From: Romboutsia timonensis
Lineage (GTDB): Bacteria; Bacillota; Clostridia; Peptostreptococcales; Peptostreptococcaceae
Assembly (NCBI RefSeq): GCF_900106845.1
Contig: NZ_LT629846.1
Coordinates: forward strand, 35,903-89,199
Length of the DNA stretch: 53,297 nucleotides
Direction: 5' to 3'
Shown here: piece after piece, positions 45,312 through 53,297 of the stretch
Layout of the letters: every line of letters begins with the position of its first letter
Numbering within the stretch: the stretch's first letter is position 1
Program-made: the position numbers and the translations under genes
The notes under the pieces: generated by a model
Databases searched by the model: none
Seen by the model: only the letters and a program-made list of their open reading frames with translations
Told to the model about the DNA's origin: nothing

Positions 45312-45450
45312 AACTCATTGTGCAAGTTAATTATAATTATTGAACATGCTAGAGTCTAACAAGCTATATTTTAGTAGTTAAAAAACTTTATATAGTAATT
45401 TCAAATAGTAATTTCAATATGTTTATTAAAATAACTAGCACAACAGATTA
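45312..45450 (+). mobile_element. MITE-like non-coding repeat, copy 2
   Basis: 139 bases. It aligns along its length to the reverse complement of 6046-6170, with the same core ends (TTGTGCAAGTTA at the left, TAACTAGCACAACAGATTA at 45432-45450). It is longer mainly because of an internal 13-base tandem duplication (ATAGTAATTTCAA at 45392-45404 and 45405-45417). The rest of the spacer 45223-45530 is AT-rich with no gene. Confidence 0.72.
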
Positions 45451-45530
45451 AAAAGTGATTAGTTATATTTATACGATTAAATTAAATTTTTATTAGCTTA
45501 GCTAGTATAAATTAATTTAAAGTGGTAATA

Positions 45531-45552
45531 CTCAAAATAGTAATATTTTGAG
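45531..45552 (+). promoter_or_regulatory. hairpin covering the spoIIR ribosome binding site
   Basis: CTCAAAATA (45531-45539) and TATTTTGAG (45544-45552) pair perfectly around GTAA. The right arm overlaps the first bases of the GAGGGGG ribosome binding site (45550-45556), so folding could reduce translation. Confidence 0.65.
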
Positions 45553-45563
45553 GGGGATTAATG

Positions 45564-46220
45564 ATGGTTAATAAAATAAAAATAAGATTAAGTATATTAA
45601 TATTAAGTTTAATTTCAATTATATCAATTATGACAATATCAATAAGTGGGGAAGTAAAAAAAATAAGTACAGCATCAGAAGATTATAAAGATAAACTTAT
45701 AAGATTTCATGTGATAGCAAATAGTGACTCAGAGGAAGACCAAAATTTAAAATTAAAAGTAAGAGATGCTATTATAAATTATTTACAACCTAAATTATTA
45801 GAATCAGAAAGTATAGAAGAAAGTGAATTAATAATAAAAAAAGAATATGATGAACTTGAGAAAATAAGTAAAAATATTATCTTAGAAAATGGATATGACT
45901 ATGATGTTAAAGTAGGAATTGACTATAGTAAATTCCCTACAAAACAATATTCTAATGTAGTACTTCCAGCAGGTGAGTATAAAGCATTAAGAATAATAAT
46001 AGGTGAAGGAAAGGGAAAAAATTGGTGGTGTGTTATGTTTCCACCACTATGCTTTGTAGATGAACAAAAAGGTATAATAGATAAAGATACAGATGATAAG
46101 TTAAGAGAAGTATTAACTGAAGAGGAGTATGAATTAATATCTCAAAAAACTAGTAAGCAAGTAGATAGAGTTCAAATTAAATTTAAAATAGTAGAAATAA
46201 TACAAGATATAATCAAATAG
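45564..46220 (+). CDS. spoIIR: stage II sporulation protein R
   Basis: 218 residues. A hydrophobic N-terminal segment (about 7-28) is followed by the SpoIIR core: RFHVIANSDSEEDQNLKLKVRD, LPAGEYKALRIIIGEGKGKNWWCVMFPPLCFVD. SpoIIR is made in the forespore under sigma-F and is secreted toward the mother cell, where it triggers SpoIIGA to process pro-sigma-E. Two ATG codons stand in a row; 45564 has the better spacing to AGGGGG. Confidence 0.96.
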   Translation: MVNKIKIRLSILILSLISIISIMTISISGEVKKISTASEDYKDKLIRFHVIANSDSEEDQNLKLKVRDAIINYLQPKLLESESIEESELIIKKEYDELEKISKNIILENGYDYDVKVGIDYSKFPTKQYSNVVLPAGEYKALRIIIGEGKGKNWWCVMFPPLCFVDEQKGIIDKDTDDKLREVLTEEEYELISQKTSKQVDRVQIKFKIVEIIQDIIK

Positions 46221-46244
46221 AAAATTAAAGGAGTGACAAAATTT

Positions 46245-46763
46245 ATGGATAGGTGTTATAAGCTTAAAGTTTTAATAATAGTTTTAACTTGTGTGCTTAT
46301 TCCTACAAGCTTAATATACTCAAATGAATTAGATACAAATTCTAATATAAAAGCATCTCCTATTCAAGCTAAAACTGTTAAACAACAAAAAAGAGAAGTA
46401 ATAAATATTACAAATGAAGAATTATTACTTTTATCTAAGTTAGTTACAGGAGAAGCTCGAGGGGAAAGTTATGAAGGACAAGTTGCTGTAGCTGCAGTAG
46501 TTATAAACAGGGTAAAAGATCCAAGGTTTCCAAATACTATAAAGGATGTTATATATCAGAAAAATGCATTTTCTGTAGTTAAAGATGGATCTATAAATAT
46601 GCAACCTACAGAGTCAGCATATACTGCTGCACAAGATGCATTGTATGGTAATGATCCAACTAATAATGCAATCTATTTTTGGAATCCGGATATAGCTACA
46701 TGTAATTGGATAAAGACACTAAATCCATATATGAGGATAGGAAATCATGTATTTGCGAAATAG
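46245..46763 (+). CDS. SleB/CwlJ-type cell wall hydrolase
   Basis: 172 residues from ATG 46245; the GTG at 46233 lies inside the AAAGGAG site. An N-terminal signal peptide (about 1-25) is followed by a spacer and the hydrolase_2 (SleB) domain from about residue 60: LLSKLVTGEARGESYEGQVA with the catalytic-type Glu, then VVINRVKDPRFPNTIKDVIY and the end YMRIGNHVFAK. Such enzymes are lytic transglycosylases acting on spore cortex. No separate peptidoglycan-binding domain. It directly follows spoIIR, consistent with a sporulation role. Confidence 0.92.
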   Translation: MDRCYKLKVLIIVLTCVLIPTSLIYSNELDTNSNIKASPIQAKTVKQQKREVINITNEELLLLSKLVTGEARGESYEGQVAVAAVVINRVKDPRFPNTIKDVIYQKNAFSVVKDGSINMQPTESAYTAAQDALYGNDPTNNAIYFWNPDIATCNWIKTLNPYMRIGNHVFAK

Positions 46764-46787
46764 TTGAAAATATATACTTCAAATACT

Positions 46788-46818
46788 AATAAAGGTGCGT
46801 TTGCTCCTTTATTTTTTT
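46788..46818 (+). terminator. terminator of spoIIR-sleB-like operon
   Basis: AATAAAGGTGC and GCTCCTTTATT pair with a T-T mismatch and a small loop, followed by seven T. Confidence 0.9.
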
Positions 46819-46905
46819 GTTAAAATAAATTATAATAATCATTTAGATAACAAAATGCATATAATGGTTAATATTAACAAATATTTGAAGAAAGGTGAGC
46901 ATATT

Positions 46906-47973
46906 ATGAGTAAAATAAATGTGGCTTTAATATTTGGTGGAAAATCTGGTGAACATGAAGTTTCACTATTATCAACAGCGTCGATTTGTAAGCATATTAA
47001 TAGAGATAAATATAATGTTTTTACTATAGGAATAACAAAAGAAGGAAGATGGATGTTTTATGATGGAAATGAAGAAAACATCAAAGATGGAAGTTGGGTT
47101 AATTTAGCTAATCCAAGTGTTGAGATAAACTTAATACCTTCAGGAAATAAAGAAGTTGGATTAAAATTTGAAGATGGAAGAGTAGAAAAGATAGATGTAT
47201 TATTTCCAGTGTTACATGGTCCATACGGAGAAGATGGTACAATACAAGGATTATTTGAAATAAGCCAAATACCATACGTAGGATGTGGGGTTTTAGCATC
47301 TAGTGTAGGTATGGATAAACTTATATGTAAAAAGGTATTCTCACAAATAGGATTACCACAAGTAGATTACACATATACAAATAAATGGGAATTTAATATA
47401 AATAAAGATCAAGAATTAGACAAGATAGAAGAAAAATTAAACTACCCTATATTTGTAAAACCAGCTAATCTAGGTTCAAGTGTAGGTATATCTAAAGCTA
47501 TAAATAGAGAAGAACTTCTAGTTGGTATAGAAGAAGCTTTAAAATATGACTCAAGAATAGTTTTAGAAAAAGGTATAAATGCTAGAGAAATAGAAGTTGC
47601 TGTTATCGGAAATGGAGAAGTTAAAGCATCTATAGCAGGTGAAATAAAGCCAGCTAAAGACTTCTATGATTATGAAGATAAATATATAAATGGTACTTCA
47701 ACTTATGATATACCAGCAAATATAAAAGCAGAAGATATGGAAGATATAAGAAGAATGGCAATAGAGGCATTCAAAGGAATCGATGGAAAAGGACTTTCTA
47801 GAGTAGATTTCTTTATAGATAAAGATTCAGGTGAAATATTTATAAATGAAATAAATACATTACCAGGATTTACAAATATAAGTATGTATCCTAAGATGTG
47901 GGAAGCTACAGGTTTAGAATACTCTAAACTTATAGATAGACTTATAGAGCTAGCACTAGATTCTAAAAAGTAA
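46906..47973 (+). CDS. ddl: D-alanine-D-alanine ligase
   Basis: 355 residues from ATG 46906, which has GAAAGGTGAG upstream; upstream in-frame starts run into the leader and are rejected. Motifs: VALIFGGKSGEHEVSLLS, LHGPYGEDGTIQGL, the ATP-grasp FVKPANLGSSVGISK and FINEINTLPGFT. It joins two D-alanines for peptidoglycan precursors. It pairs with murI, which makes D-glutamate, in one operon. No vanG-type context is seen, so normal Ddl is the simplest call. Confidence 0.96.
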   Translation: MSKINVALIFGGKSGEHEVSLLSTASICKHINRDKYNVFTIGITKEGRWMFYDGNEENIKDGSWVNLANPSVEINLIPSGNKEVGLKFEDGRVEKIDVLFPVLHGPYGEDGTIQGLFEISQIPYVGCGVLASSVGMDKLICKKVFSQIGLPQVDYTYTNKWEFNINKDQELDKIEEKLNYPIFVKPANLGSSVGISKAINREELLVGIEEALKYDSRIVLEKGINAREIEVAVIGNGEVKASIAGEIKPAKDFYDYEDKYINGTSTYDIPANIKAEDMEDIRRMAIEAFKGIDGKGLSRVDFFIDKDSGEIFINEINTLPGFTNISMYPKMWEATGLEYSKLIDRLIELALDSKK

Positions 47974-47987
47974 AGTAGGTGTTACAA

Positions 47988-48788
47988 ATGAATAATAGGC
48001 CTATAGGTGTGTTTGATTCAGGACTAGGGGGTCTTACAGTATTAAAAGAAATAATGAAAATCACACCAAATGAAAATATAGTTTATTTTGGCGATACAGC
48101 CAGAGTTCCTTATGGACCTAGATCTAAAGAGACAATAATAAAATATACTTTTCAGGCTATAGACTTTTTAATTTCAAAAAATGTAAAAGCTATAGTAATA
48201 GCTTGTAATACAGCAACGGCAAGAGCATTAAAAGAAGCAAATGAAAAGTATGATTTGCCGATAATTGGAGTTATAGAAGCAGGTGCAAAGACTGCAGCAT
48301 ATACTACTAAGAATAAAATAGTGGGAGTTATAGGAACTGATGGGACTATAAGGTCAAAAGCATATAATATAGAAATTGCTAAAATAGATCCAGAGATAAA
48401 AATAGTAGATAAAGCATGTCCTTTATTTGTTCCTATAGTAGAAGAAGGATGGGCAAATACTGACATAGCATCATTAACTGCAAGAAGATACTTAGAAGAG
48501 TTAATGGATAAAGGTATAGATTCTTTAGTATTAGGATGTACACATTATCCACTGCTAAAGAGAACAATCGGAGAAATTGTTGGAGAAAATGTTAAGTTAG
48601 TAAATCCTGCAAGAGAAACCGCAAAAGATTTAAAGAGAATACTAGAAAATGATAATATACTTAGAGAAGAAACTGAAGAAGATCCTAAGTATGAGTATTA
48701 TGTATCAGATATACCAGAAAAATTTGCTTCTATTGCAGAAGAATTTTTAAAGAAAGAAATAGATGACATAAAAAGCGTAAAAATATAA
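47988..48788 (+). CDS. murI: glutamate racemase
   Basis: 266 residues from ATG 47988, 6 bases after TAGGTG; the GTG at 47979 is part of that site. Motifs: PIGVFDSGLGGLTVLKE, VIACNTATA with catalytic Cys73, and VLGCTHYPLL with the second catalytic Cys near 186. It makes D-glutamate for peptidoglycan. It starts 14 bases after ddl. Confidence 0.97.
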   Translation: MNNRPIGVFDSGLGGLTVLKEIMKITPNENIVYFGDTARVPYGPRSKETIIKYTFQAIDFLISKNVKAIVIACNTATARALKEANEKYDLPIIGVIEAGAKTAAYTTKNKIVGVIGTDGTIRSKAYNIEIAKIDPEIKIVDKACPLFVPIVEEGWANTDIASLTARRYLEELMDKGIDSLVLGCTHYPLLKRTIGEIVGENVKLVNPARETAKDLKRILENDNILREETEEDPKYEYYVSDIPEKFASIAEEFLKKEIDDIKSVKI

Positions 48789-48802
48789 CAATATTAATTA
48801 TG

Positions 48803-48845
48803 AGTATAAACTTTGAGCAAGAAGCTTAAAGTTTATACTTGTTTT
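48803..48845 (+). terminator. hairpin after murI, before the DUF1934 gene
   Basis: AGTATAAACTTT and AAAGTTTATACT pair perfectly, with an extra GC/GC pair inside. Only TGTTTT follows, so termination may be partial and allow read-through to the next gene. Confidence 0.7.
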
Positions 48846-48860
48846 AGGAGAGGATTTATT

Positions 48861-49277
48861 TTGGAGGCAAAACTAAAGATACTTACAAAACAATATGATG
48901 AAGTTGGAACAGTAGATACTATAGAGGTAGATACTATAGGAAAAATATTTGAAAAAAATAAAGATATATATGTAGTTTATGAAGAAATTGAAGAAGATCA
49001 AAAAATAACAACTACAGTAAGGATATCTGATGATGAAGTTTCTATAAAAAGATTTGGAAATGTAAATTCTTTAATGGTATTTAAAGAAAAGCATAAGCAT
49101 TTGACGAAATATAGAACAAATCAAGGTCTATTTATAATAGAAACAGAAACAAATAAATTAGTAGTTGATAAAAGTGAAAAAAATTATATAAAATTAAATA
49201 TAGAATATAATATAAATATATTAGACTTATTTAAAGGAAAAAATGAAATAAATATATTAATAGAGTATAATATATAA
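48861..49277 (+). CDS. DUF1934 (YwiB-like) protein
   Basis: 138 residues from TTG 48861, which has AGGAGAGG 7 bases upstream; the frame is open further up but there it crosses the hairpin and has no site. The lipocalin-like beta-barrel signature of DUF1934 is seen: IGKIFEKNKDIYVVYEE, TTTVRISDDEVSIKRFG and LIEYNI at the end. Function unknown. In many clostridia it stands next to argS; here it does not. Confidence 0.85.
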   Translation: MEAKLKILTKQYDEVGTVDTIEVDTIGKIFEKNKDIYVVYEEIEEDQKITTTVRISDDEVSIKRFGNVNSLMVFKEKHKHLTKYRTNQGLFIIETETNKLVVDKSEKNYIKLNIEYNINILDLFKGKNEINILIEYNI

Positions 49278-49298
49278 TGCGGTTTATAAATTTTATAG

Positions 49299-49326
49299 AA
49301 GGTAGTTAAAATACTACCTTTTATTT
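49299..49326 (+). terminator. terminator of the DUF1934 gene
   Basis: AAGGTAGT and ACTACCTT form an 8-bp stem with a 6-base loop, followed by TTATTT. Confidence 0.82.
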
Positions 49327-49455
49327 AATTTATTTGGTATTATAATAGTTATATTAAAGTTTGTATATTTTAAAAATTTATACAAGGGATTATAGTTTTT
49401 TTATAGAAAACTATAGATACGAGTTATAAAAAAACTAAATGTAAGAGGTATAAAT

Positions 49456-50841
49456 ATGGTTTTTGAAAAAGTGCTAAGCACTATAAATAAACATAACTTA
49501 ATAGAGTCAGGAGACAAGATTGTTATAGGAATATCTGGAGGACCAGATTCTGTTTGTCTATTGCACATATTAAGTAGACTTAAGGATAAACTAGATATAG
49601 AATTATATGCAGCCCACTTAAATCATCAAATAAGAGGAATAGAAGCACAAAAAGATGCTTTATATGTTTCAGAGATATGTGATGAAATGGGAATAACGTA
49701 TTTTTTAAAGTCTATAGATGTTCCTAAATATTGTAAAGATAATAGTCTATCGATAGAAGAAGGGGCAAGAAAACTTAGATATGAAATGTTTGATGAGATA
49801 AAGAAAAGAACTAAATCAAATAAAATAGCAATTGGACATAATTTAAACGACCAAGCGGAAACGGTTTTAATGAGAATAATGAGGGGAACAGGTCTTCAAG
49901 GTCTTAGAGGTATAGAATATGCTAGAGAAAATGGTGTAATTAGACCACTTCTAGATATAGAAAGAAAAGATATAGAAGAATACTGTAAAGTACATAATTT
50001 AAATCCTAGAATAGATGAAAGTAATTTAGAAAATATTTATACTAGAAATAAAATTAGATTAGAATTAATACCATATATGACGGATAATTTTAATACTAAT
50101 TTAATAGAATCTATAGTAAGGATGAGTAATAGTTTAAGAAGTGATAGTGATTATATTGAAGCTGAAGCTGAATCTAAGTTTAAAGATATATGCAAAGTTA
50201 CTTCTGATACAGTAGACATAAAAATAAATGGTTTTAGTAAGTTGCATAATGCAATAAAGGTAAGGGTTTTAAGAAAAGGTATAAAATCTATTTTAGGTGA
50301 TACGAATTTTATAGATCAAAAACACATAGAAGATGTATTAGAATTTGAAAGTGAATCTAAAATTAATAAGATGTTAACTCTTCCAAGAGGTGTATTTGTA
50401 TATAGAAAGCAAGATTGTATAACATTAACTACTACAGAAATAGTTACTGAGGAAATAGATTTCTTATATAATATACCTAACAATGGATTTGTTAAGATAA
50501 AAGAAACAAATATTATAATTGAAACCCAAACAATGACTATAGATAGATATAAAAATGGAAAAGTAGACAAAATGTCTAAAGGGTTTGATTTAAACAAAAT
50601 AAAAGGGGGTATGGTTGTACGTAGTAGACAGCAAGGTGATAAAATAAAACTTGCAGGAGGATCTAAAAAAATTAAAGATCTATTTATAGACTTAAAAATA
50701 CCAAGAGAAGAAAGATGTAAGGTACCTGTAATAGCTGATGAACAAGGTATATTACAAGTTGGTAAATATAAGTCTAGTGAAAATTATAAAATAGATGAAA
50801 AAACAAAAGAAGTCTTAAAGGTTACCTTTAAGAATCTATAG
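49456..50841 (+). CDS. tilS: tRNA(Ile)-lysidine synthetase
   Basis: 461 residues. PP-loop ATPase motif ISGGPDS (Ser27-Ser32), then HLNHQIRG, IAIGHNLNDQAETVLMRIMRG, and the C-terminal TilS domains ending GMVVRSRQQGDKIKLAGGSKKIKDLFID. It converts C34 of the CAU tRNA-Ile to lysidine so it reads AUA, essential with the very AT-rich codon use here. RBS AAGAGGT. The usual next gene hpt is absent; ftsH follows directly. Confidence 0.97.
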   Translation: MVFEKVLSTINKHNLIESGDKIVIGISGGPDSVCLLHILSRLKDKLDIELYAAHLNHQIRGIEAQKDALYVSEICDEMGITYFLKSIDVPKYCKDNSLSIEEGARKLRYEMFDEIKKRTKSNKIAIGHNLNDQAETVLMRIMRGTGLQGLRGIEYARENGVIRPLLDIERKDIEEYCKVHNLNPRIDESNLENIYTRNKIRLELIPYMTDNFNTNLIESIVRMSNSLRSDSDYIEAEAESKFKDICKVTSDTVDIKINGFSKLHNAIKVRVLRKGIKSILGDTNFIDQKHIEDVLEFESESKINKMLTLPRGVFVYRKQDCITLTTTEIVTEEIDFLYNIPNNGFVKIKETNIIIETQTMTIDRYKNGKVDKMSKGFDLNKIKGGMVVRSRQQGDKIKLAGGSKKIKDLFIDLKIPREERCKVPVIADEQGILQVGKYKSSENYKIDEKTKEVLKVTFKNL

Positions 50842-50873
50842 AATAAAAACAACGTATGAAAGGAGGGCTTCTT

Positions 50874-52850
50874 TTGAATAAATTTTTCAAAGGAATAGGT
50901 TTCTACCTAGTAATTTTTATAATAATTGTAGGTATAGTTCAGTTTTCAGGAAAACCTACACAGAAAGTAGAGACTTTAGAATTTTCAAAAGTATATAGAG
51001 AATTAACAAATGAAAATATATCGCGACTATATTTTGTAAGTGATACAGCAGTAGAAGGTACTATAAAGGATTCAAATACTAAATTTAGATCTTATGTACC
51101 TAAAGAGATAATGGGAGACACTCTTTCAAAAGAGGTACTAGATCAAGCTAAAGAAGGTAAAATTGTTTTTGGTGGAGAAGCTAAACCATCTACACCTTGG
51201 TTTGTAGAACTATTACCTACTTTATTATTAATATTCTTTATGGTAATACTTTGGTTTGTATTTATGAATCAGTCTCAAGGCGGAGGCGGAAGAGTTATGA
51301 ACTTTGGTAAATCAAAAGCTAAGGTTCATAAGGATGATGAAAAAACAAGAGTAACATTTAAGGAAGTTGCAGGATTAAATGAGGAGAAAGAGGATTTACA
51401 AGAAGTTGTTGATTTCTTAAAGAATCCTAAAAAATATATAGAACTAGGAGCTAGAATACCAAAGGGTATACTTATGGTAGGGCCTCCTGGTACAGGTAAA
51501 ACTTACTTATCAAGAGCTGTAGCTGGAGAAGCTGGAGTACCATTTTTCAGTATAAGTGGTTCTGATTTCGTTGAAATGTTTGTTGGGGTTGGAGCATCTA
51601 GAGTTAGAGATTTGTTTGAACAAGCTAAGAAAAATGCACCAGCAATAATATTTATAGATGAAATCGATGCTGTTGGTAGAAAAAGAGGAGCTGGTCTTGG
51701 CGGAGGTCATGACGAAAGAGAGCAAACTCTTAACCAATTACTTGTTGAAATGGATGGTTTCGGAGTAAACCAAGGTATAATAATAATGGCTGCTACAAAC
51801 AGACCAGATATATTAGACCCGGCTTTACTTAGACCAGGAAGATTTGATAGACAAATAGTTGTAGGTGCACCAGACGTAAAAGGTAGAGAAGCAATATTTA
51901 AAGTGCATTCTAAGAATAAGCCTTTAGCAGATGATGTAAACATAGAAGTATTAGCAAGAAGAACACCTGGATTTACTCCAGCTGATATAGAAAACTTAAT
52001 GAATGAAGCAGCTATACTTACTGCTAGAAAAAGAGAAAAGAAAATTCATATGGAAACTATAGAAGAAGCTATAACAAAAGTTATAGCAGGTGTAGCTAAA
52101 AAATCTAGAGTTATAAGTGAACCTGAAAGAAAACTTACTGCTTACCATGAAGCAGGGCATGCAGTTTGTGCGCATGTACTACCTCATGTAAGCCCAGTAC
52201 ACCAAGTTACAATAGTTCCAAGAGGAAGAGCTGGAGGATTTACTATGCAACTTCCTGTTGAAGATAAGTTCTATGCAACTAAAAATGAAATGAAAGAAAA
52301 CATAGTTGTGTTACTTGGTGGTAGAGTAGCTGAAGAATTAACTTTAGATGATATATCTACAGGAGCATCAAATGACTTAGAAAGAGTTTCAGCAACTGCT
52401 AGAAATATGGTTACTAAATATGGTATGAGTGAAAAATTAGGACCTATGACATTTGGAGACTCAGATGATGAAGTATTCTTAGGAAATAGCTTTGCAAGTA
52501 AGCAGAATTATTCTGAAGAAGTAGCTTATGAAATAGATAAGGAAATCGGAAGAATAGTTGATGAGTCATACAAGCAAACTAAAAAGATACTACAAGATAA
52601 TATGGATAGGCTAGAATATGTAGCTAAAGCATTATTAGTATATGAAACACTAGATGCAGAACAATTCTTAAAAGCATTTAATAAAGAATTGCCATTAGAT
52701 GTCTTAGAAACAAAAAAAGATGACGAAACAAATAATAGCGAAGCAATCGAAAAGAAAGAAACTTTATCTAGAGAATTACAATCAGATACTGATTTAAATA
52801 GAAGAGATGAATTTTCTCAGGGAAAAATAGATAAAGATGAAAATAAATAA
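50874..52850 (+). CDS. ftsH: ATP-dependent zinc metalloprotease FtsH
   Basis: 658 residues from TTG 50874, 7 bases after AAAGGAGGG; the ATG at 50856 precedes that site and is rejected. Two transmembrane helices (about 6-23 and 109-129), AAA+ module with Walker A GPPGTGKT (203-210), Walker [10 protein letters not shown], arginine fingers in RPGRFDRQ, and peptidase M41 site HEAGH (425-429). It degrades membrane and regulatory proteins as a hexamer. The C-terminal 40 residues are charged and disordered. Confidence 0.98.
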   Translation: MNKFFKGIGFYLVIFIIIVGIVQFSGKPTQKVETLEFSKVYRELTNENISRLYFVSDTAVEGTIKDSNTKFRSYVPKEIMGDTLSKEVLDQAKEGKIVFGGEAKPSTPWFVELLPTLLLIFFMVILWFVFMNQSQGGGGRVMNFGKSKAKVHKDDEKTRVTFKEVAGLNEEKEDLQEVVDFLKNPKKYIELGARIPKGILMVGPPGTGKTYLSRAVAGEAGVPFFSISGSDFVEMFVGVGASRVRDLFEQAKKNAPAIIFIDEIDAVGRKRGAGLGGGHDEREQTLNQLLVEMDGFGVNQGIIIMAATNRPDILDPALLRPGRFDRQIVVGAPDVKGREAIFKVHSKNKPLADDVNIEVLARRTPGFTPADIENLMNEAAILTARKREKKIHMETIEEAITKVIAGVAKKSRVISEPERKLTAYHEAGHAVCAHVLPHVSPVHQVTIVPRGRAGGFTMQLPVEDKFYATKNEMKENIVVLLGGRVAEELTLDDISTGASNDLERVSATARNMVTKYGMSEKLGPMTFGDSDDEVFLGNSFASKQNYSEEVAYEIDKEIGRIVDESYKQTKKILQDNMDRLEYVAKALLVYETLDAEQFLKAFNKELPLDVLETKKDDETNNSEAIEKKETLSRELQSDTDLNRRDEFSQGKIDKDENK

Positions 52851-52851
52851 T

Positions 52852-52878
52852 AAAAAAGAGCCTTTAAGGCTCTTTTTT
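52852..52878 (+). terminator. terminator of tilS-ftsH
   Basis: AAAAAAGAGCCTT and AAGGCTCTTTTTT form a near-perfect palindrome ending in T. Confidence 0.95.
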
Positions 52879-52936
52879 ACTTACAAGGACATTATATTAC
52901 ATTTAAACCTGTGGAAAACTTCTGTATAATAGTGAT

Positions 52937-53297
52937 ATGAATAAGTGTAGAAGATATAAAAAAAGTAAAATTATAAATATAATTTTAAAAAATCATTTTG
53001 AAAAATTTAAAGAAGATAAGTTATCAAGAATAAAAAGTAAAGAAATGCGTCAGCATATAATTAATGTAATAGAAAAAGCATTGAATTGTGGAAATATAGA
53101 GCATGGATATATAAAACATAAATGTTTGAACTGTTATGAAGAATATATTCATGGATTTTCATGTAAAAGTAAATTCTGTACTAAGTGTGGGAGAATGTAT
53201 TCAATTAAATGGTCTGAAAAGCAAGCAGAGAATATGTTAAATGTAAAGCATAGACATGCAGTATTTACAATACCAGAAGAATTAAGAAATTATTTCT
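52937..53297 (+). CDS. IS91-like transposase, 5' part (cut by window end)
   Basis: 120 codons are visible from ATG 52937, with the frame still open at the window end. The product has the IS91-type zinc-binding N-terminus: HKCLNCYEEY and CKSKFCTKCG (four cysteines in two pairs), then the conserved HRHAVFTIPEELRNYF. These are HUH-type (rolling-circle) transposases; the catalytic part lies outside. A TATAAT (52925-52930) is just upstream, no good ribosome binding site is seen. The gene starts 59 bases after the ftsH terminator. Confidence 0.85.
   Translation, partial: MNKCRRYKKSKIINIILKNHFEKFKEDKLSRIKSKEMRQHIINVIEKALNCGNIEHGYIKHKCLNCYEEYIHGFSCKSKFCTKCGRMYSIKWSEKQAENMLNVKHRHAVFTIPEELRNYF

Noticed and set aside
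46795-46905. Longer N-terminus of Ddl
   Set aside because: It would begin inside the upstream terminator; ATG 46906 has the RBS and matches the family start.

Overview
The window is about 53 kb of very AT-rich DNA from a spore-forming, low-GC Firmicute. Most of it looks like a housekeeping chromosome region of the family Peptostreptococcaceae (Clostridioides, Paeniclostridium, Romboutsia and relatives). The evidence is the sporulation genes (yabG, a sipL-like SPOCS/LysM gene, spoIIR, a SleB-type hydrolase), a MetH split from its activation domain, AGGAGG-type ribosome binding sites, and a gene order (yabG-veg-sipL-ispE-gntR-spoIIR ... tilS-ftsH) that I recall from C. difficile. The genus is inference. 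No CRISPR array, prophage, rRNA or resistance gene is visible.

Layout. 1-240: end of a tRNA cluster (partial Val, Asp, Thr) with a terminator. 430-2486 (minus): helicase loader and DnaD-like replication initiation protein. 2601-5466: M1 peptidase, walJ, rlmH. 5541-9772: a small signalling locus, namely a membrane PepSY protein, a response regulator and histidine kinase, and a secreted protein with three PepSY domains. The first PepSY gene and the two-component operon carry near-identical promoters, and a MITE-like element lies between them. 10089-16683: orphan PotD-like lipoprotein, yjdM, luxS, MetH activation protein, metH and a PfkB kinase. 16821-19209: M29 aminopeptidase (minus) and a TM1586-type nitroreductase. 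19237-24770: a pyrimidine operon (pyrF-carA-carB) behind a leader with three PyrR-binding hairpins and two attenuator terminators; the 3' end of carB is followed by an exact 127-bp tandem duplication. 24777-28743: DUF3298 protein (minus), an rRNA-type methyltransferase, an RluA-family pseudouridine synthase, a UPF0489 protein, a SEC-C protein and a small ORF.

29008-40423 is the accessory part: an IS630-family element with a -1 frameshift transposase, then one 10.1-kb gene for a secreted 3367-residue protein. It is built of 13 mucin/carbohydrate-binding-like modules alternating with DUF5011-type Ig-like domains. A three-module block (about 1.15 kb) inside it occurs twice. It has no LPXTG, SLH or CWB2 anchor that I can see, and it ends in a beta-rich domain I do not recognise.

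40469-52850 returns to conserved genes: yabG, veg (two sigma-A promoters), sipL, ispE, a GntR/FCD regulator, spoIIR, a SleB-like hydrolase, ddl, murI, a DUF1934 gene, tilS and ftsH. A second copy of the MITE-like element lies upstream of spoIIR in the opposite orientation. The window ends inside an IS91-like transposase gene (from 52937).

The most promising items for follow-up are the giant modular adhesin-like protein and its block duplication, the PepSY/two-component locus with its shared promoter module, the MITE-like repeat pair, the three-site PyrR leader, and the inverted repeats placed directly at the ribosome binding sites of sipL and spoIIR.
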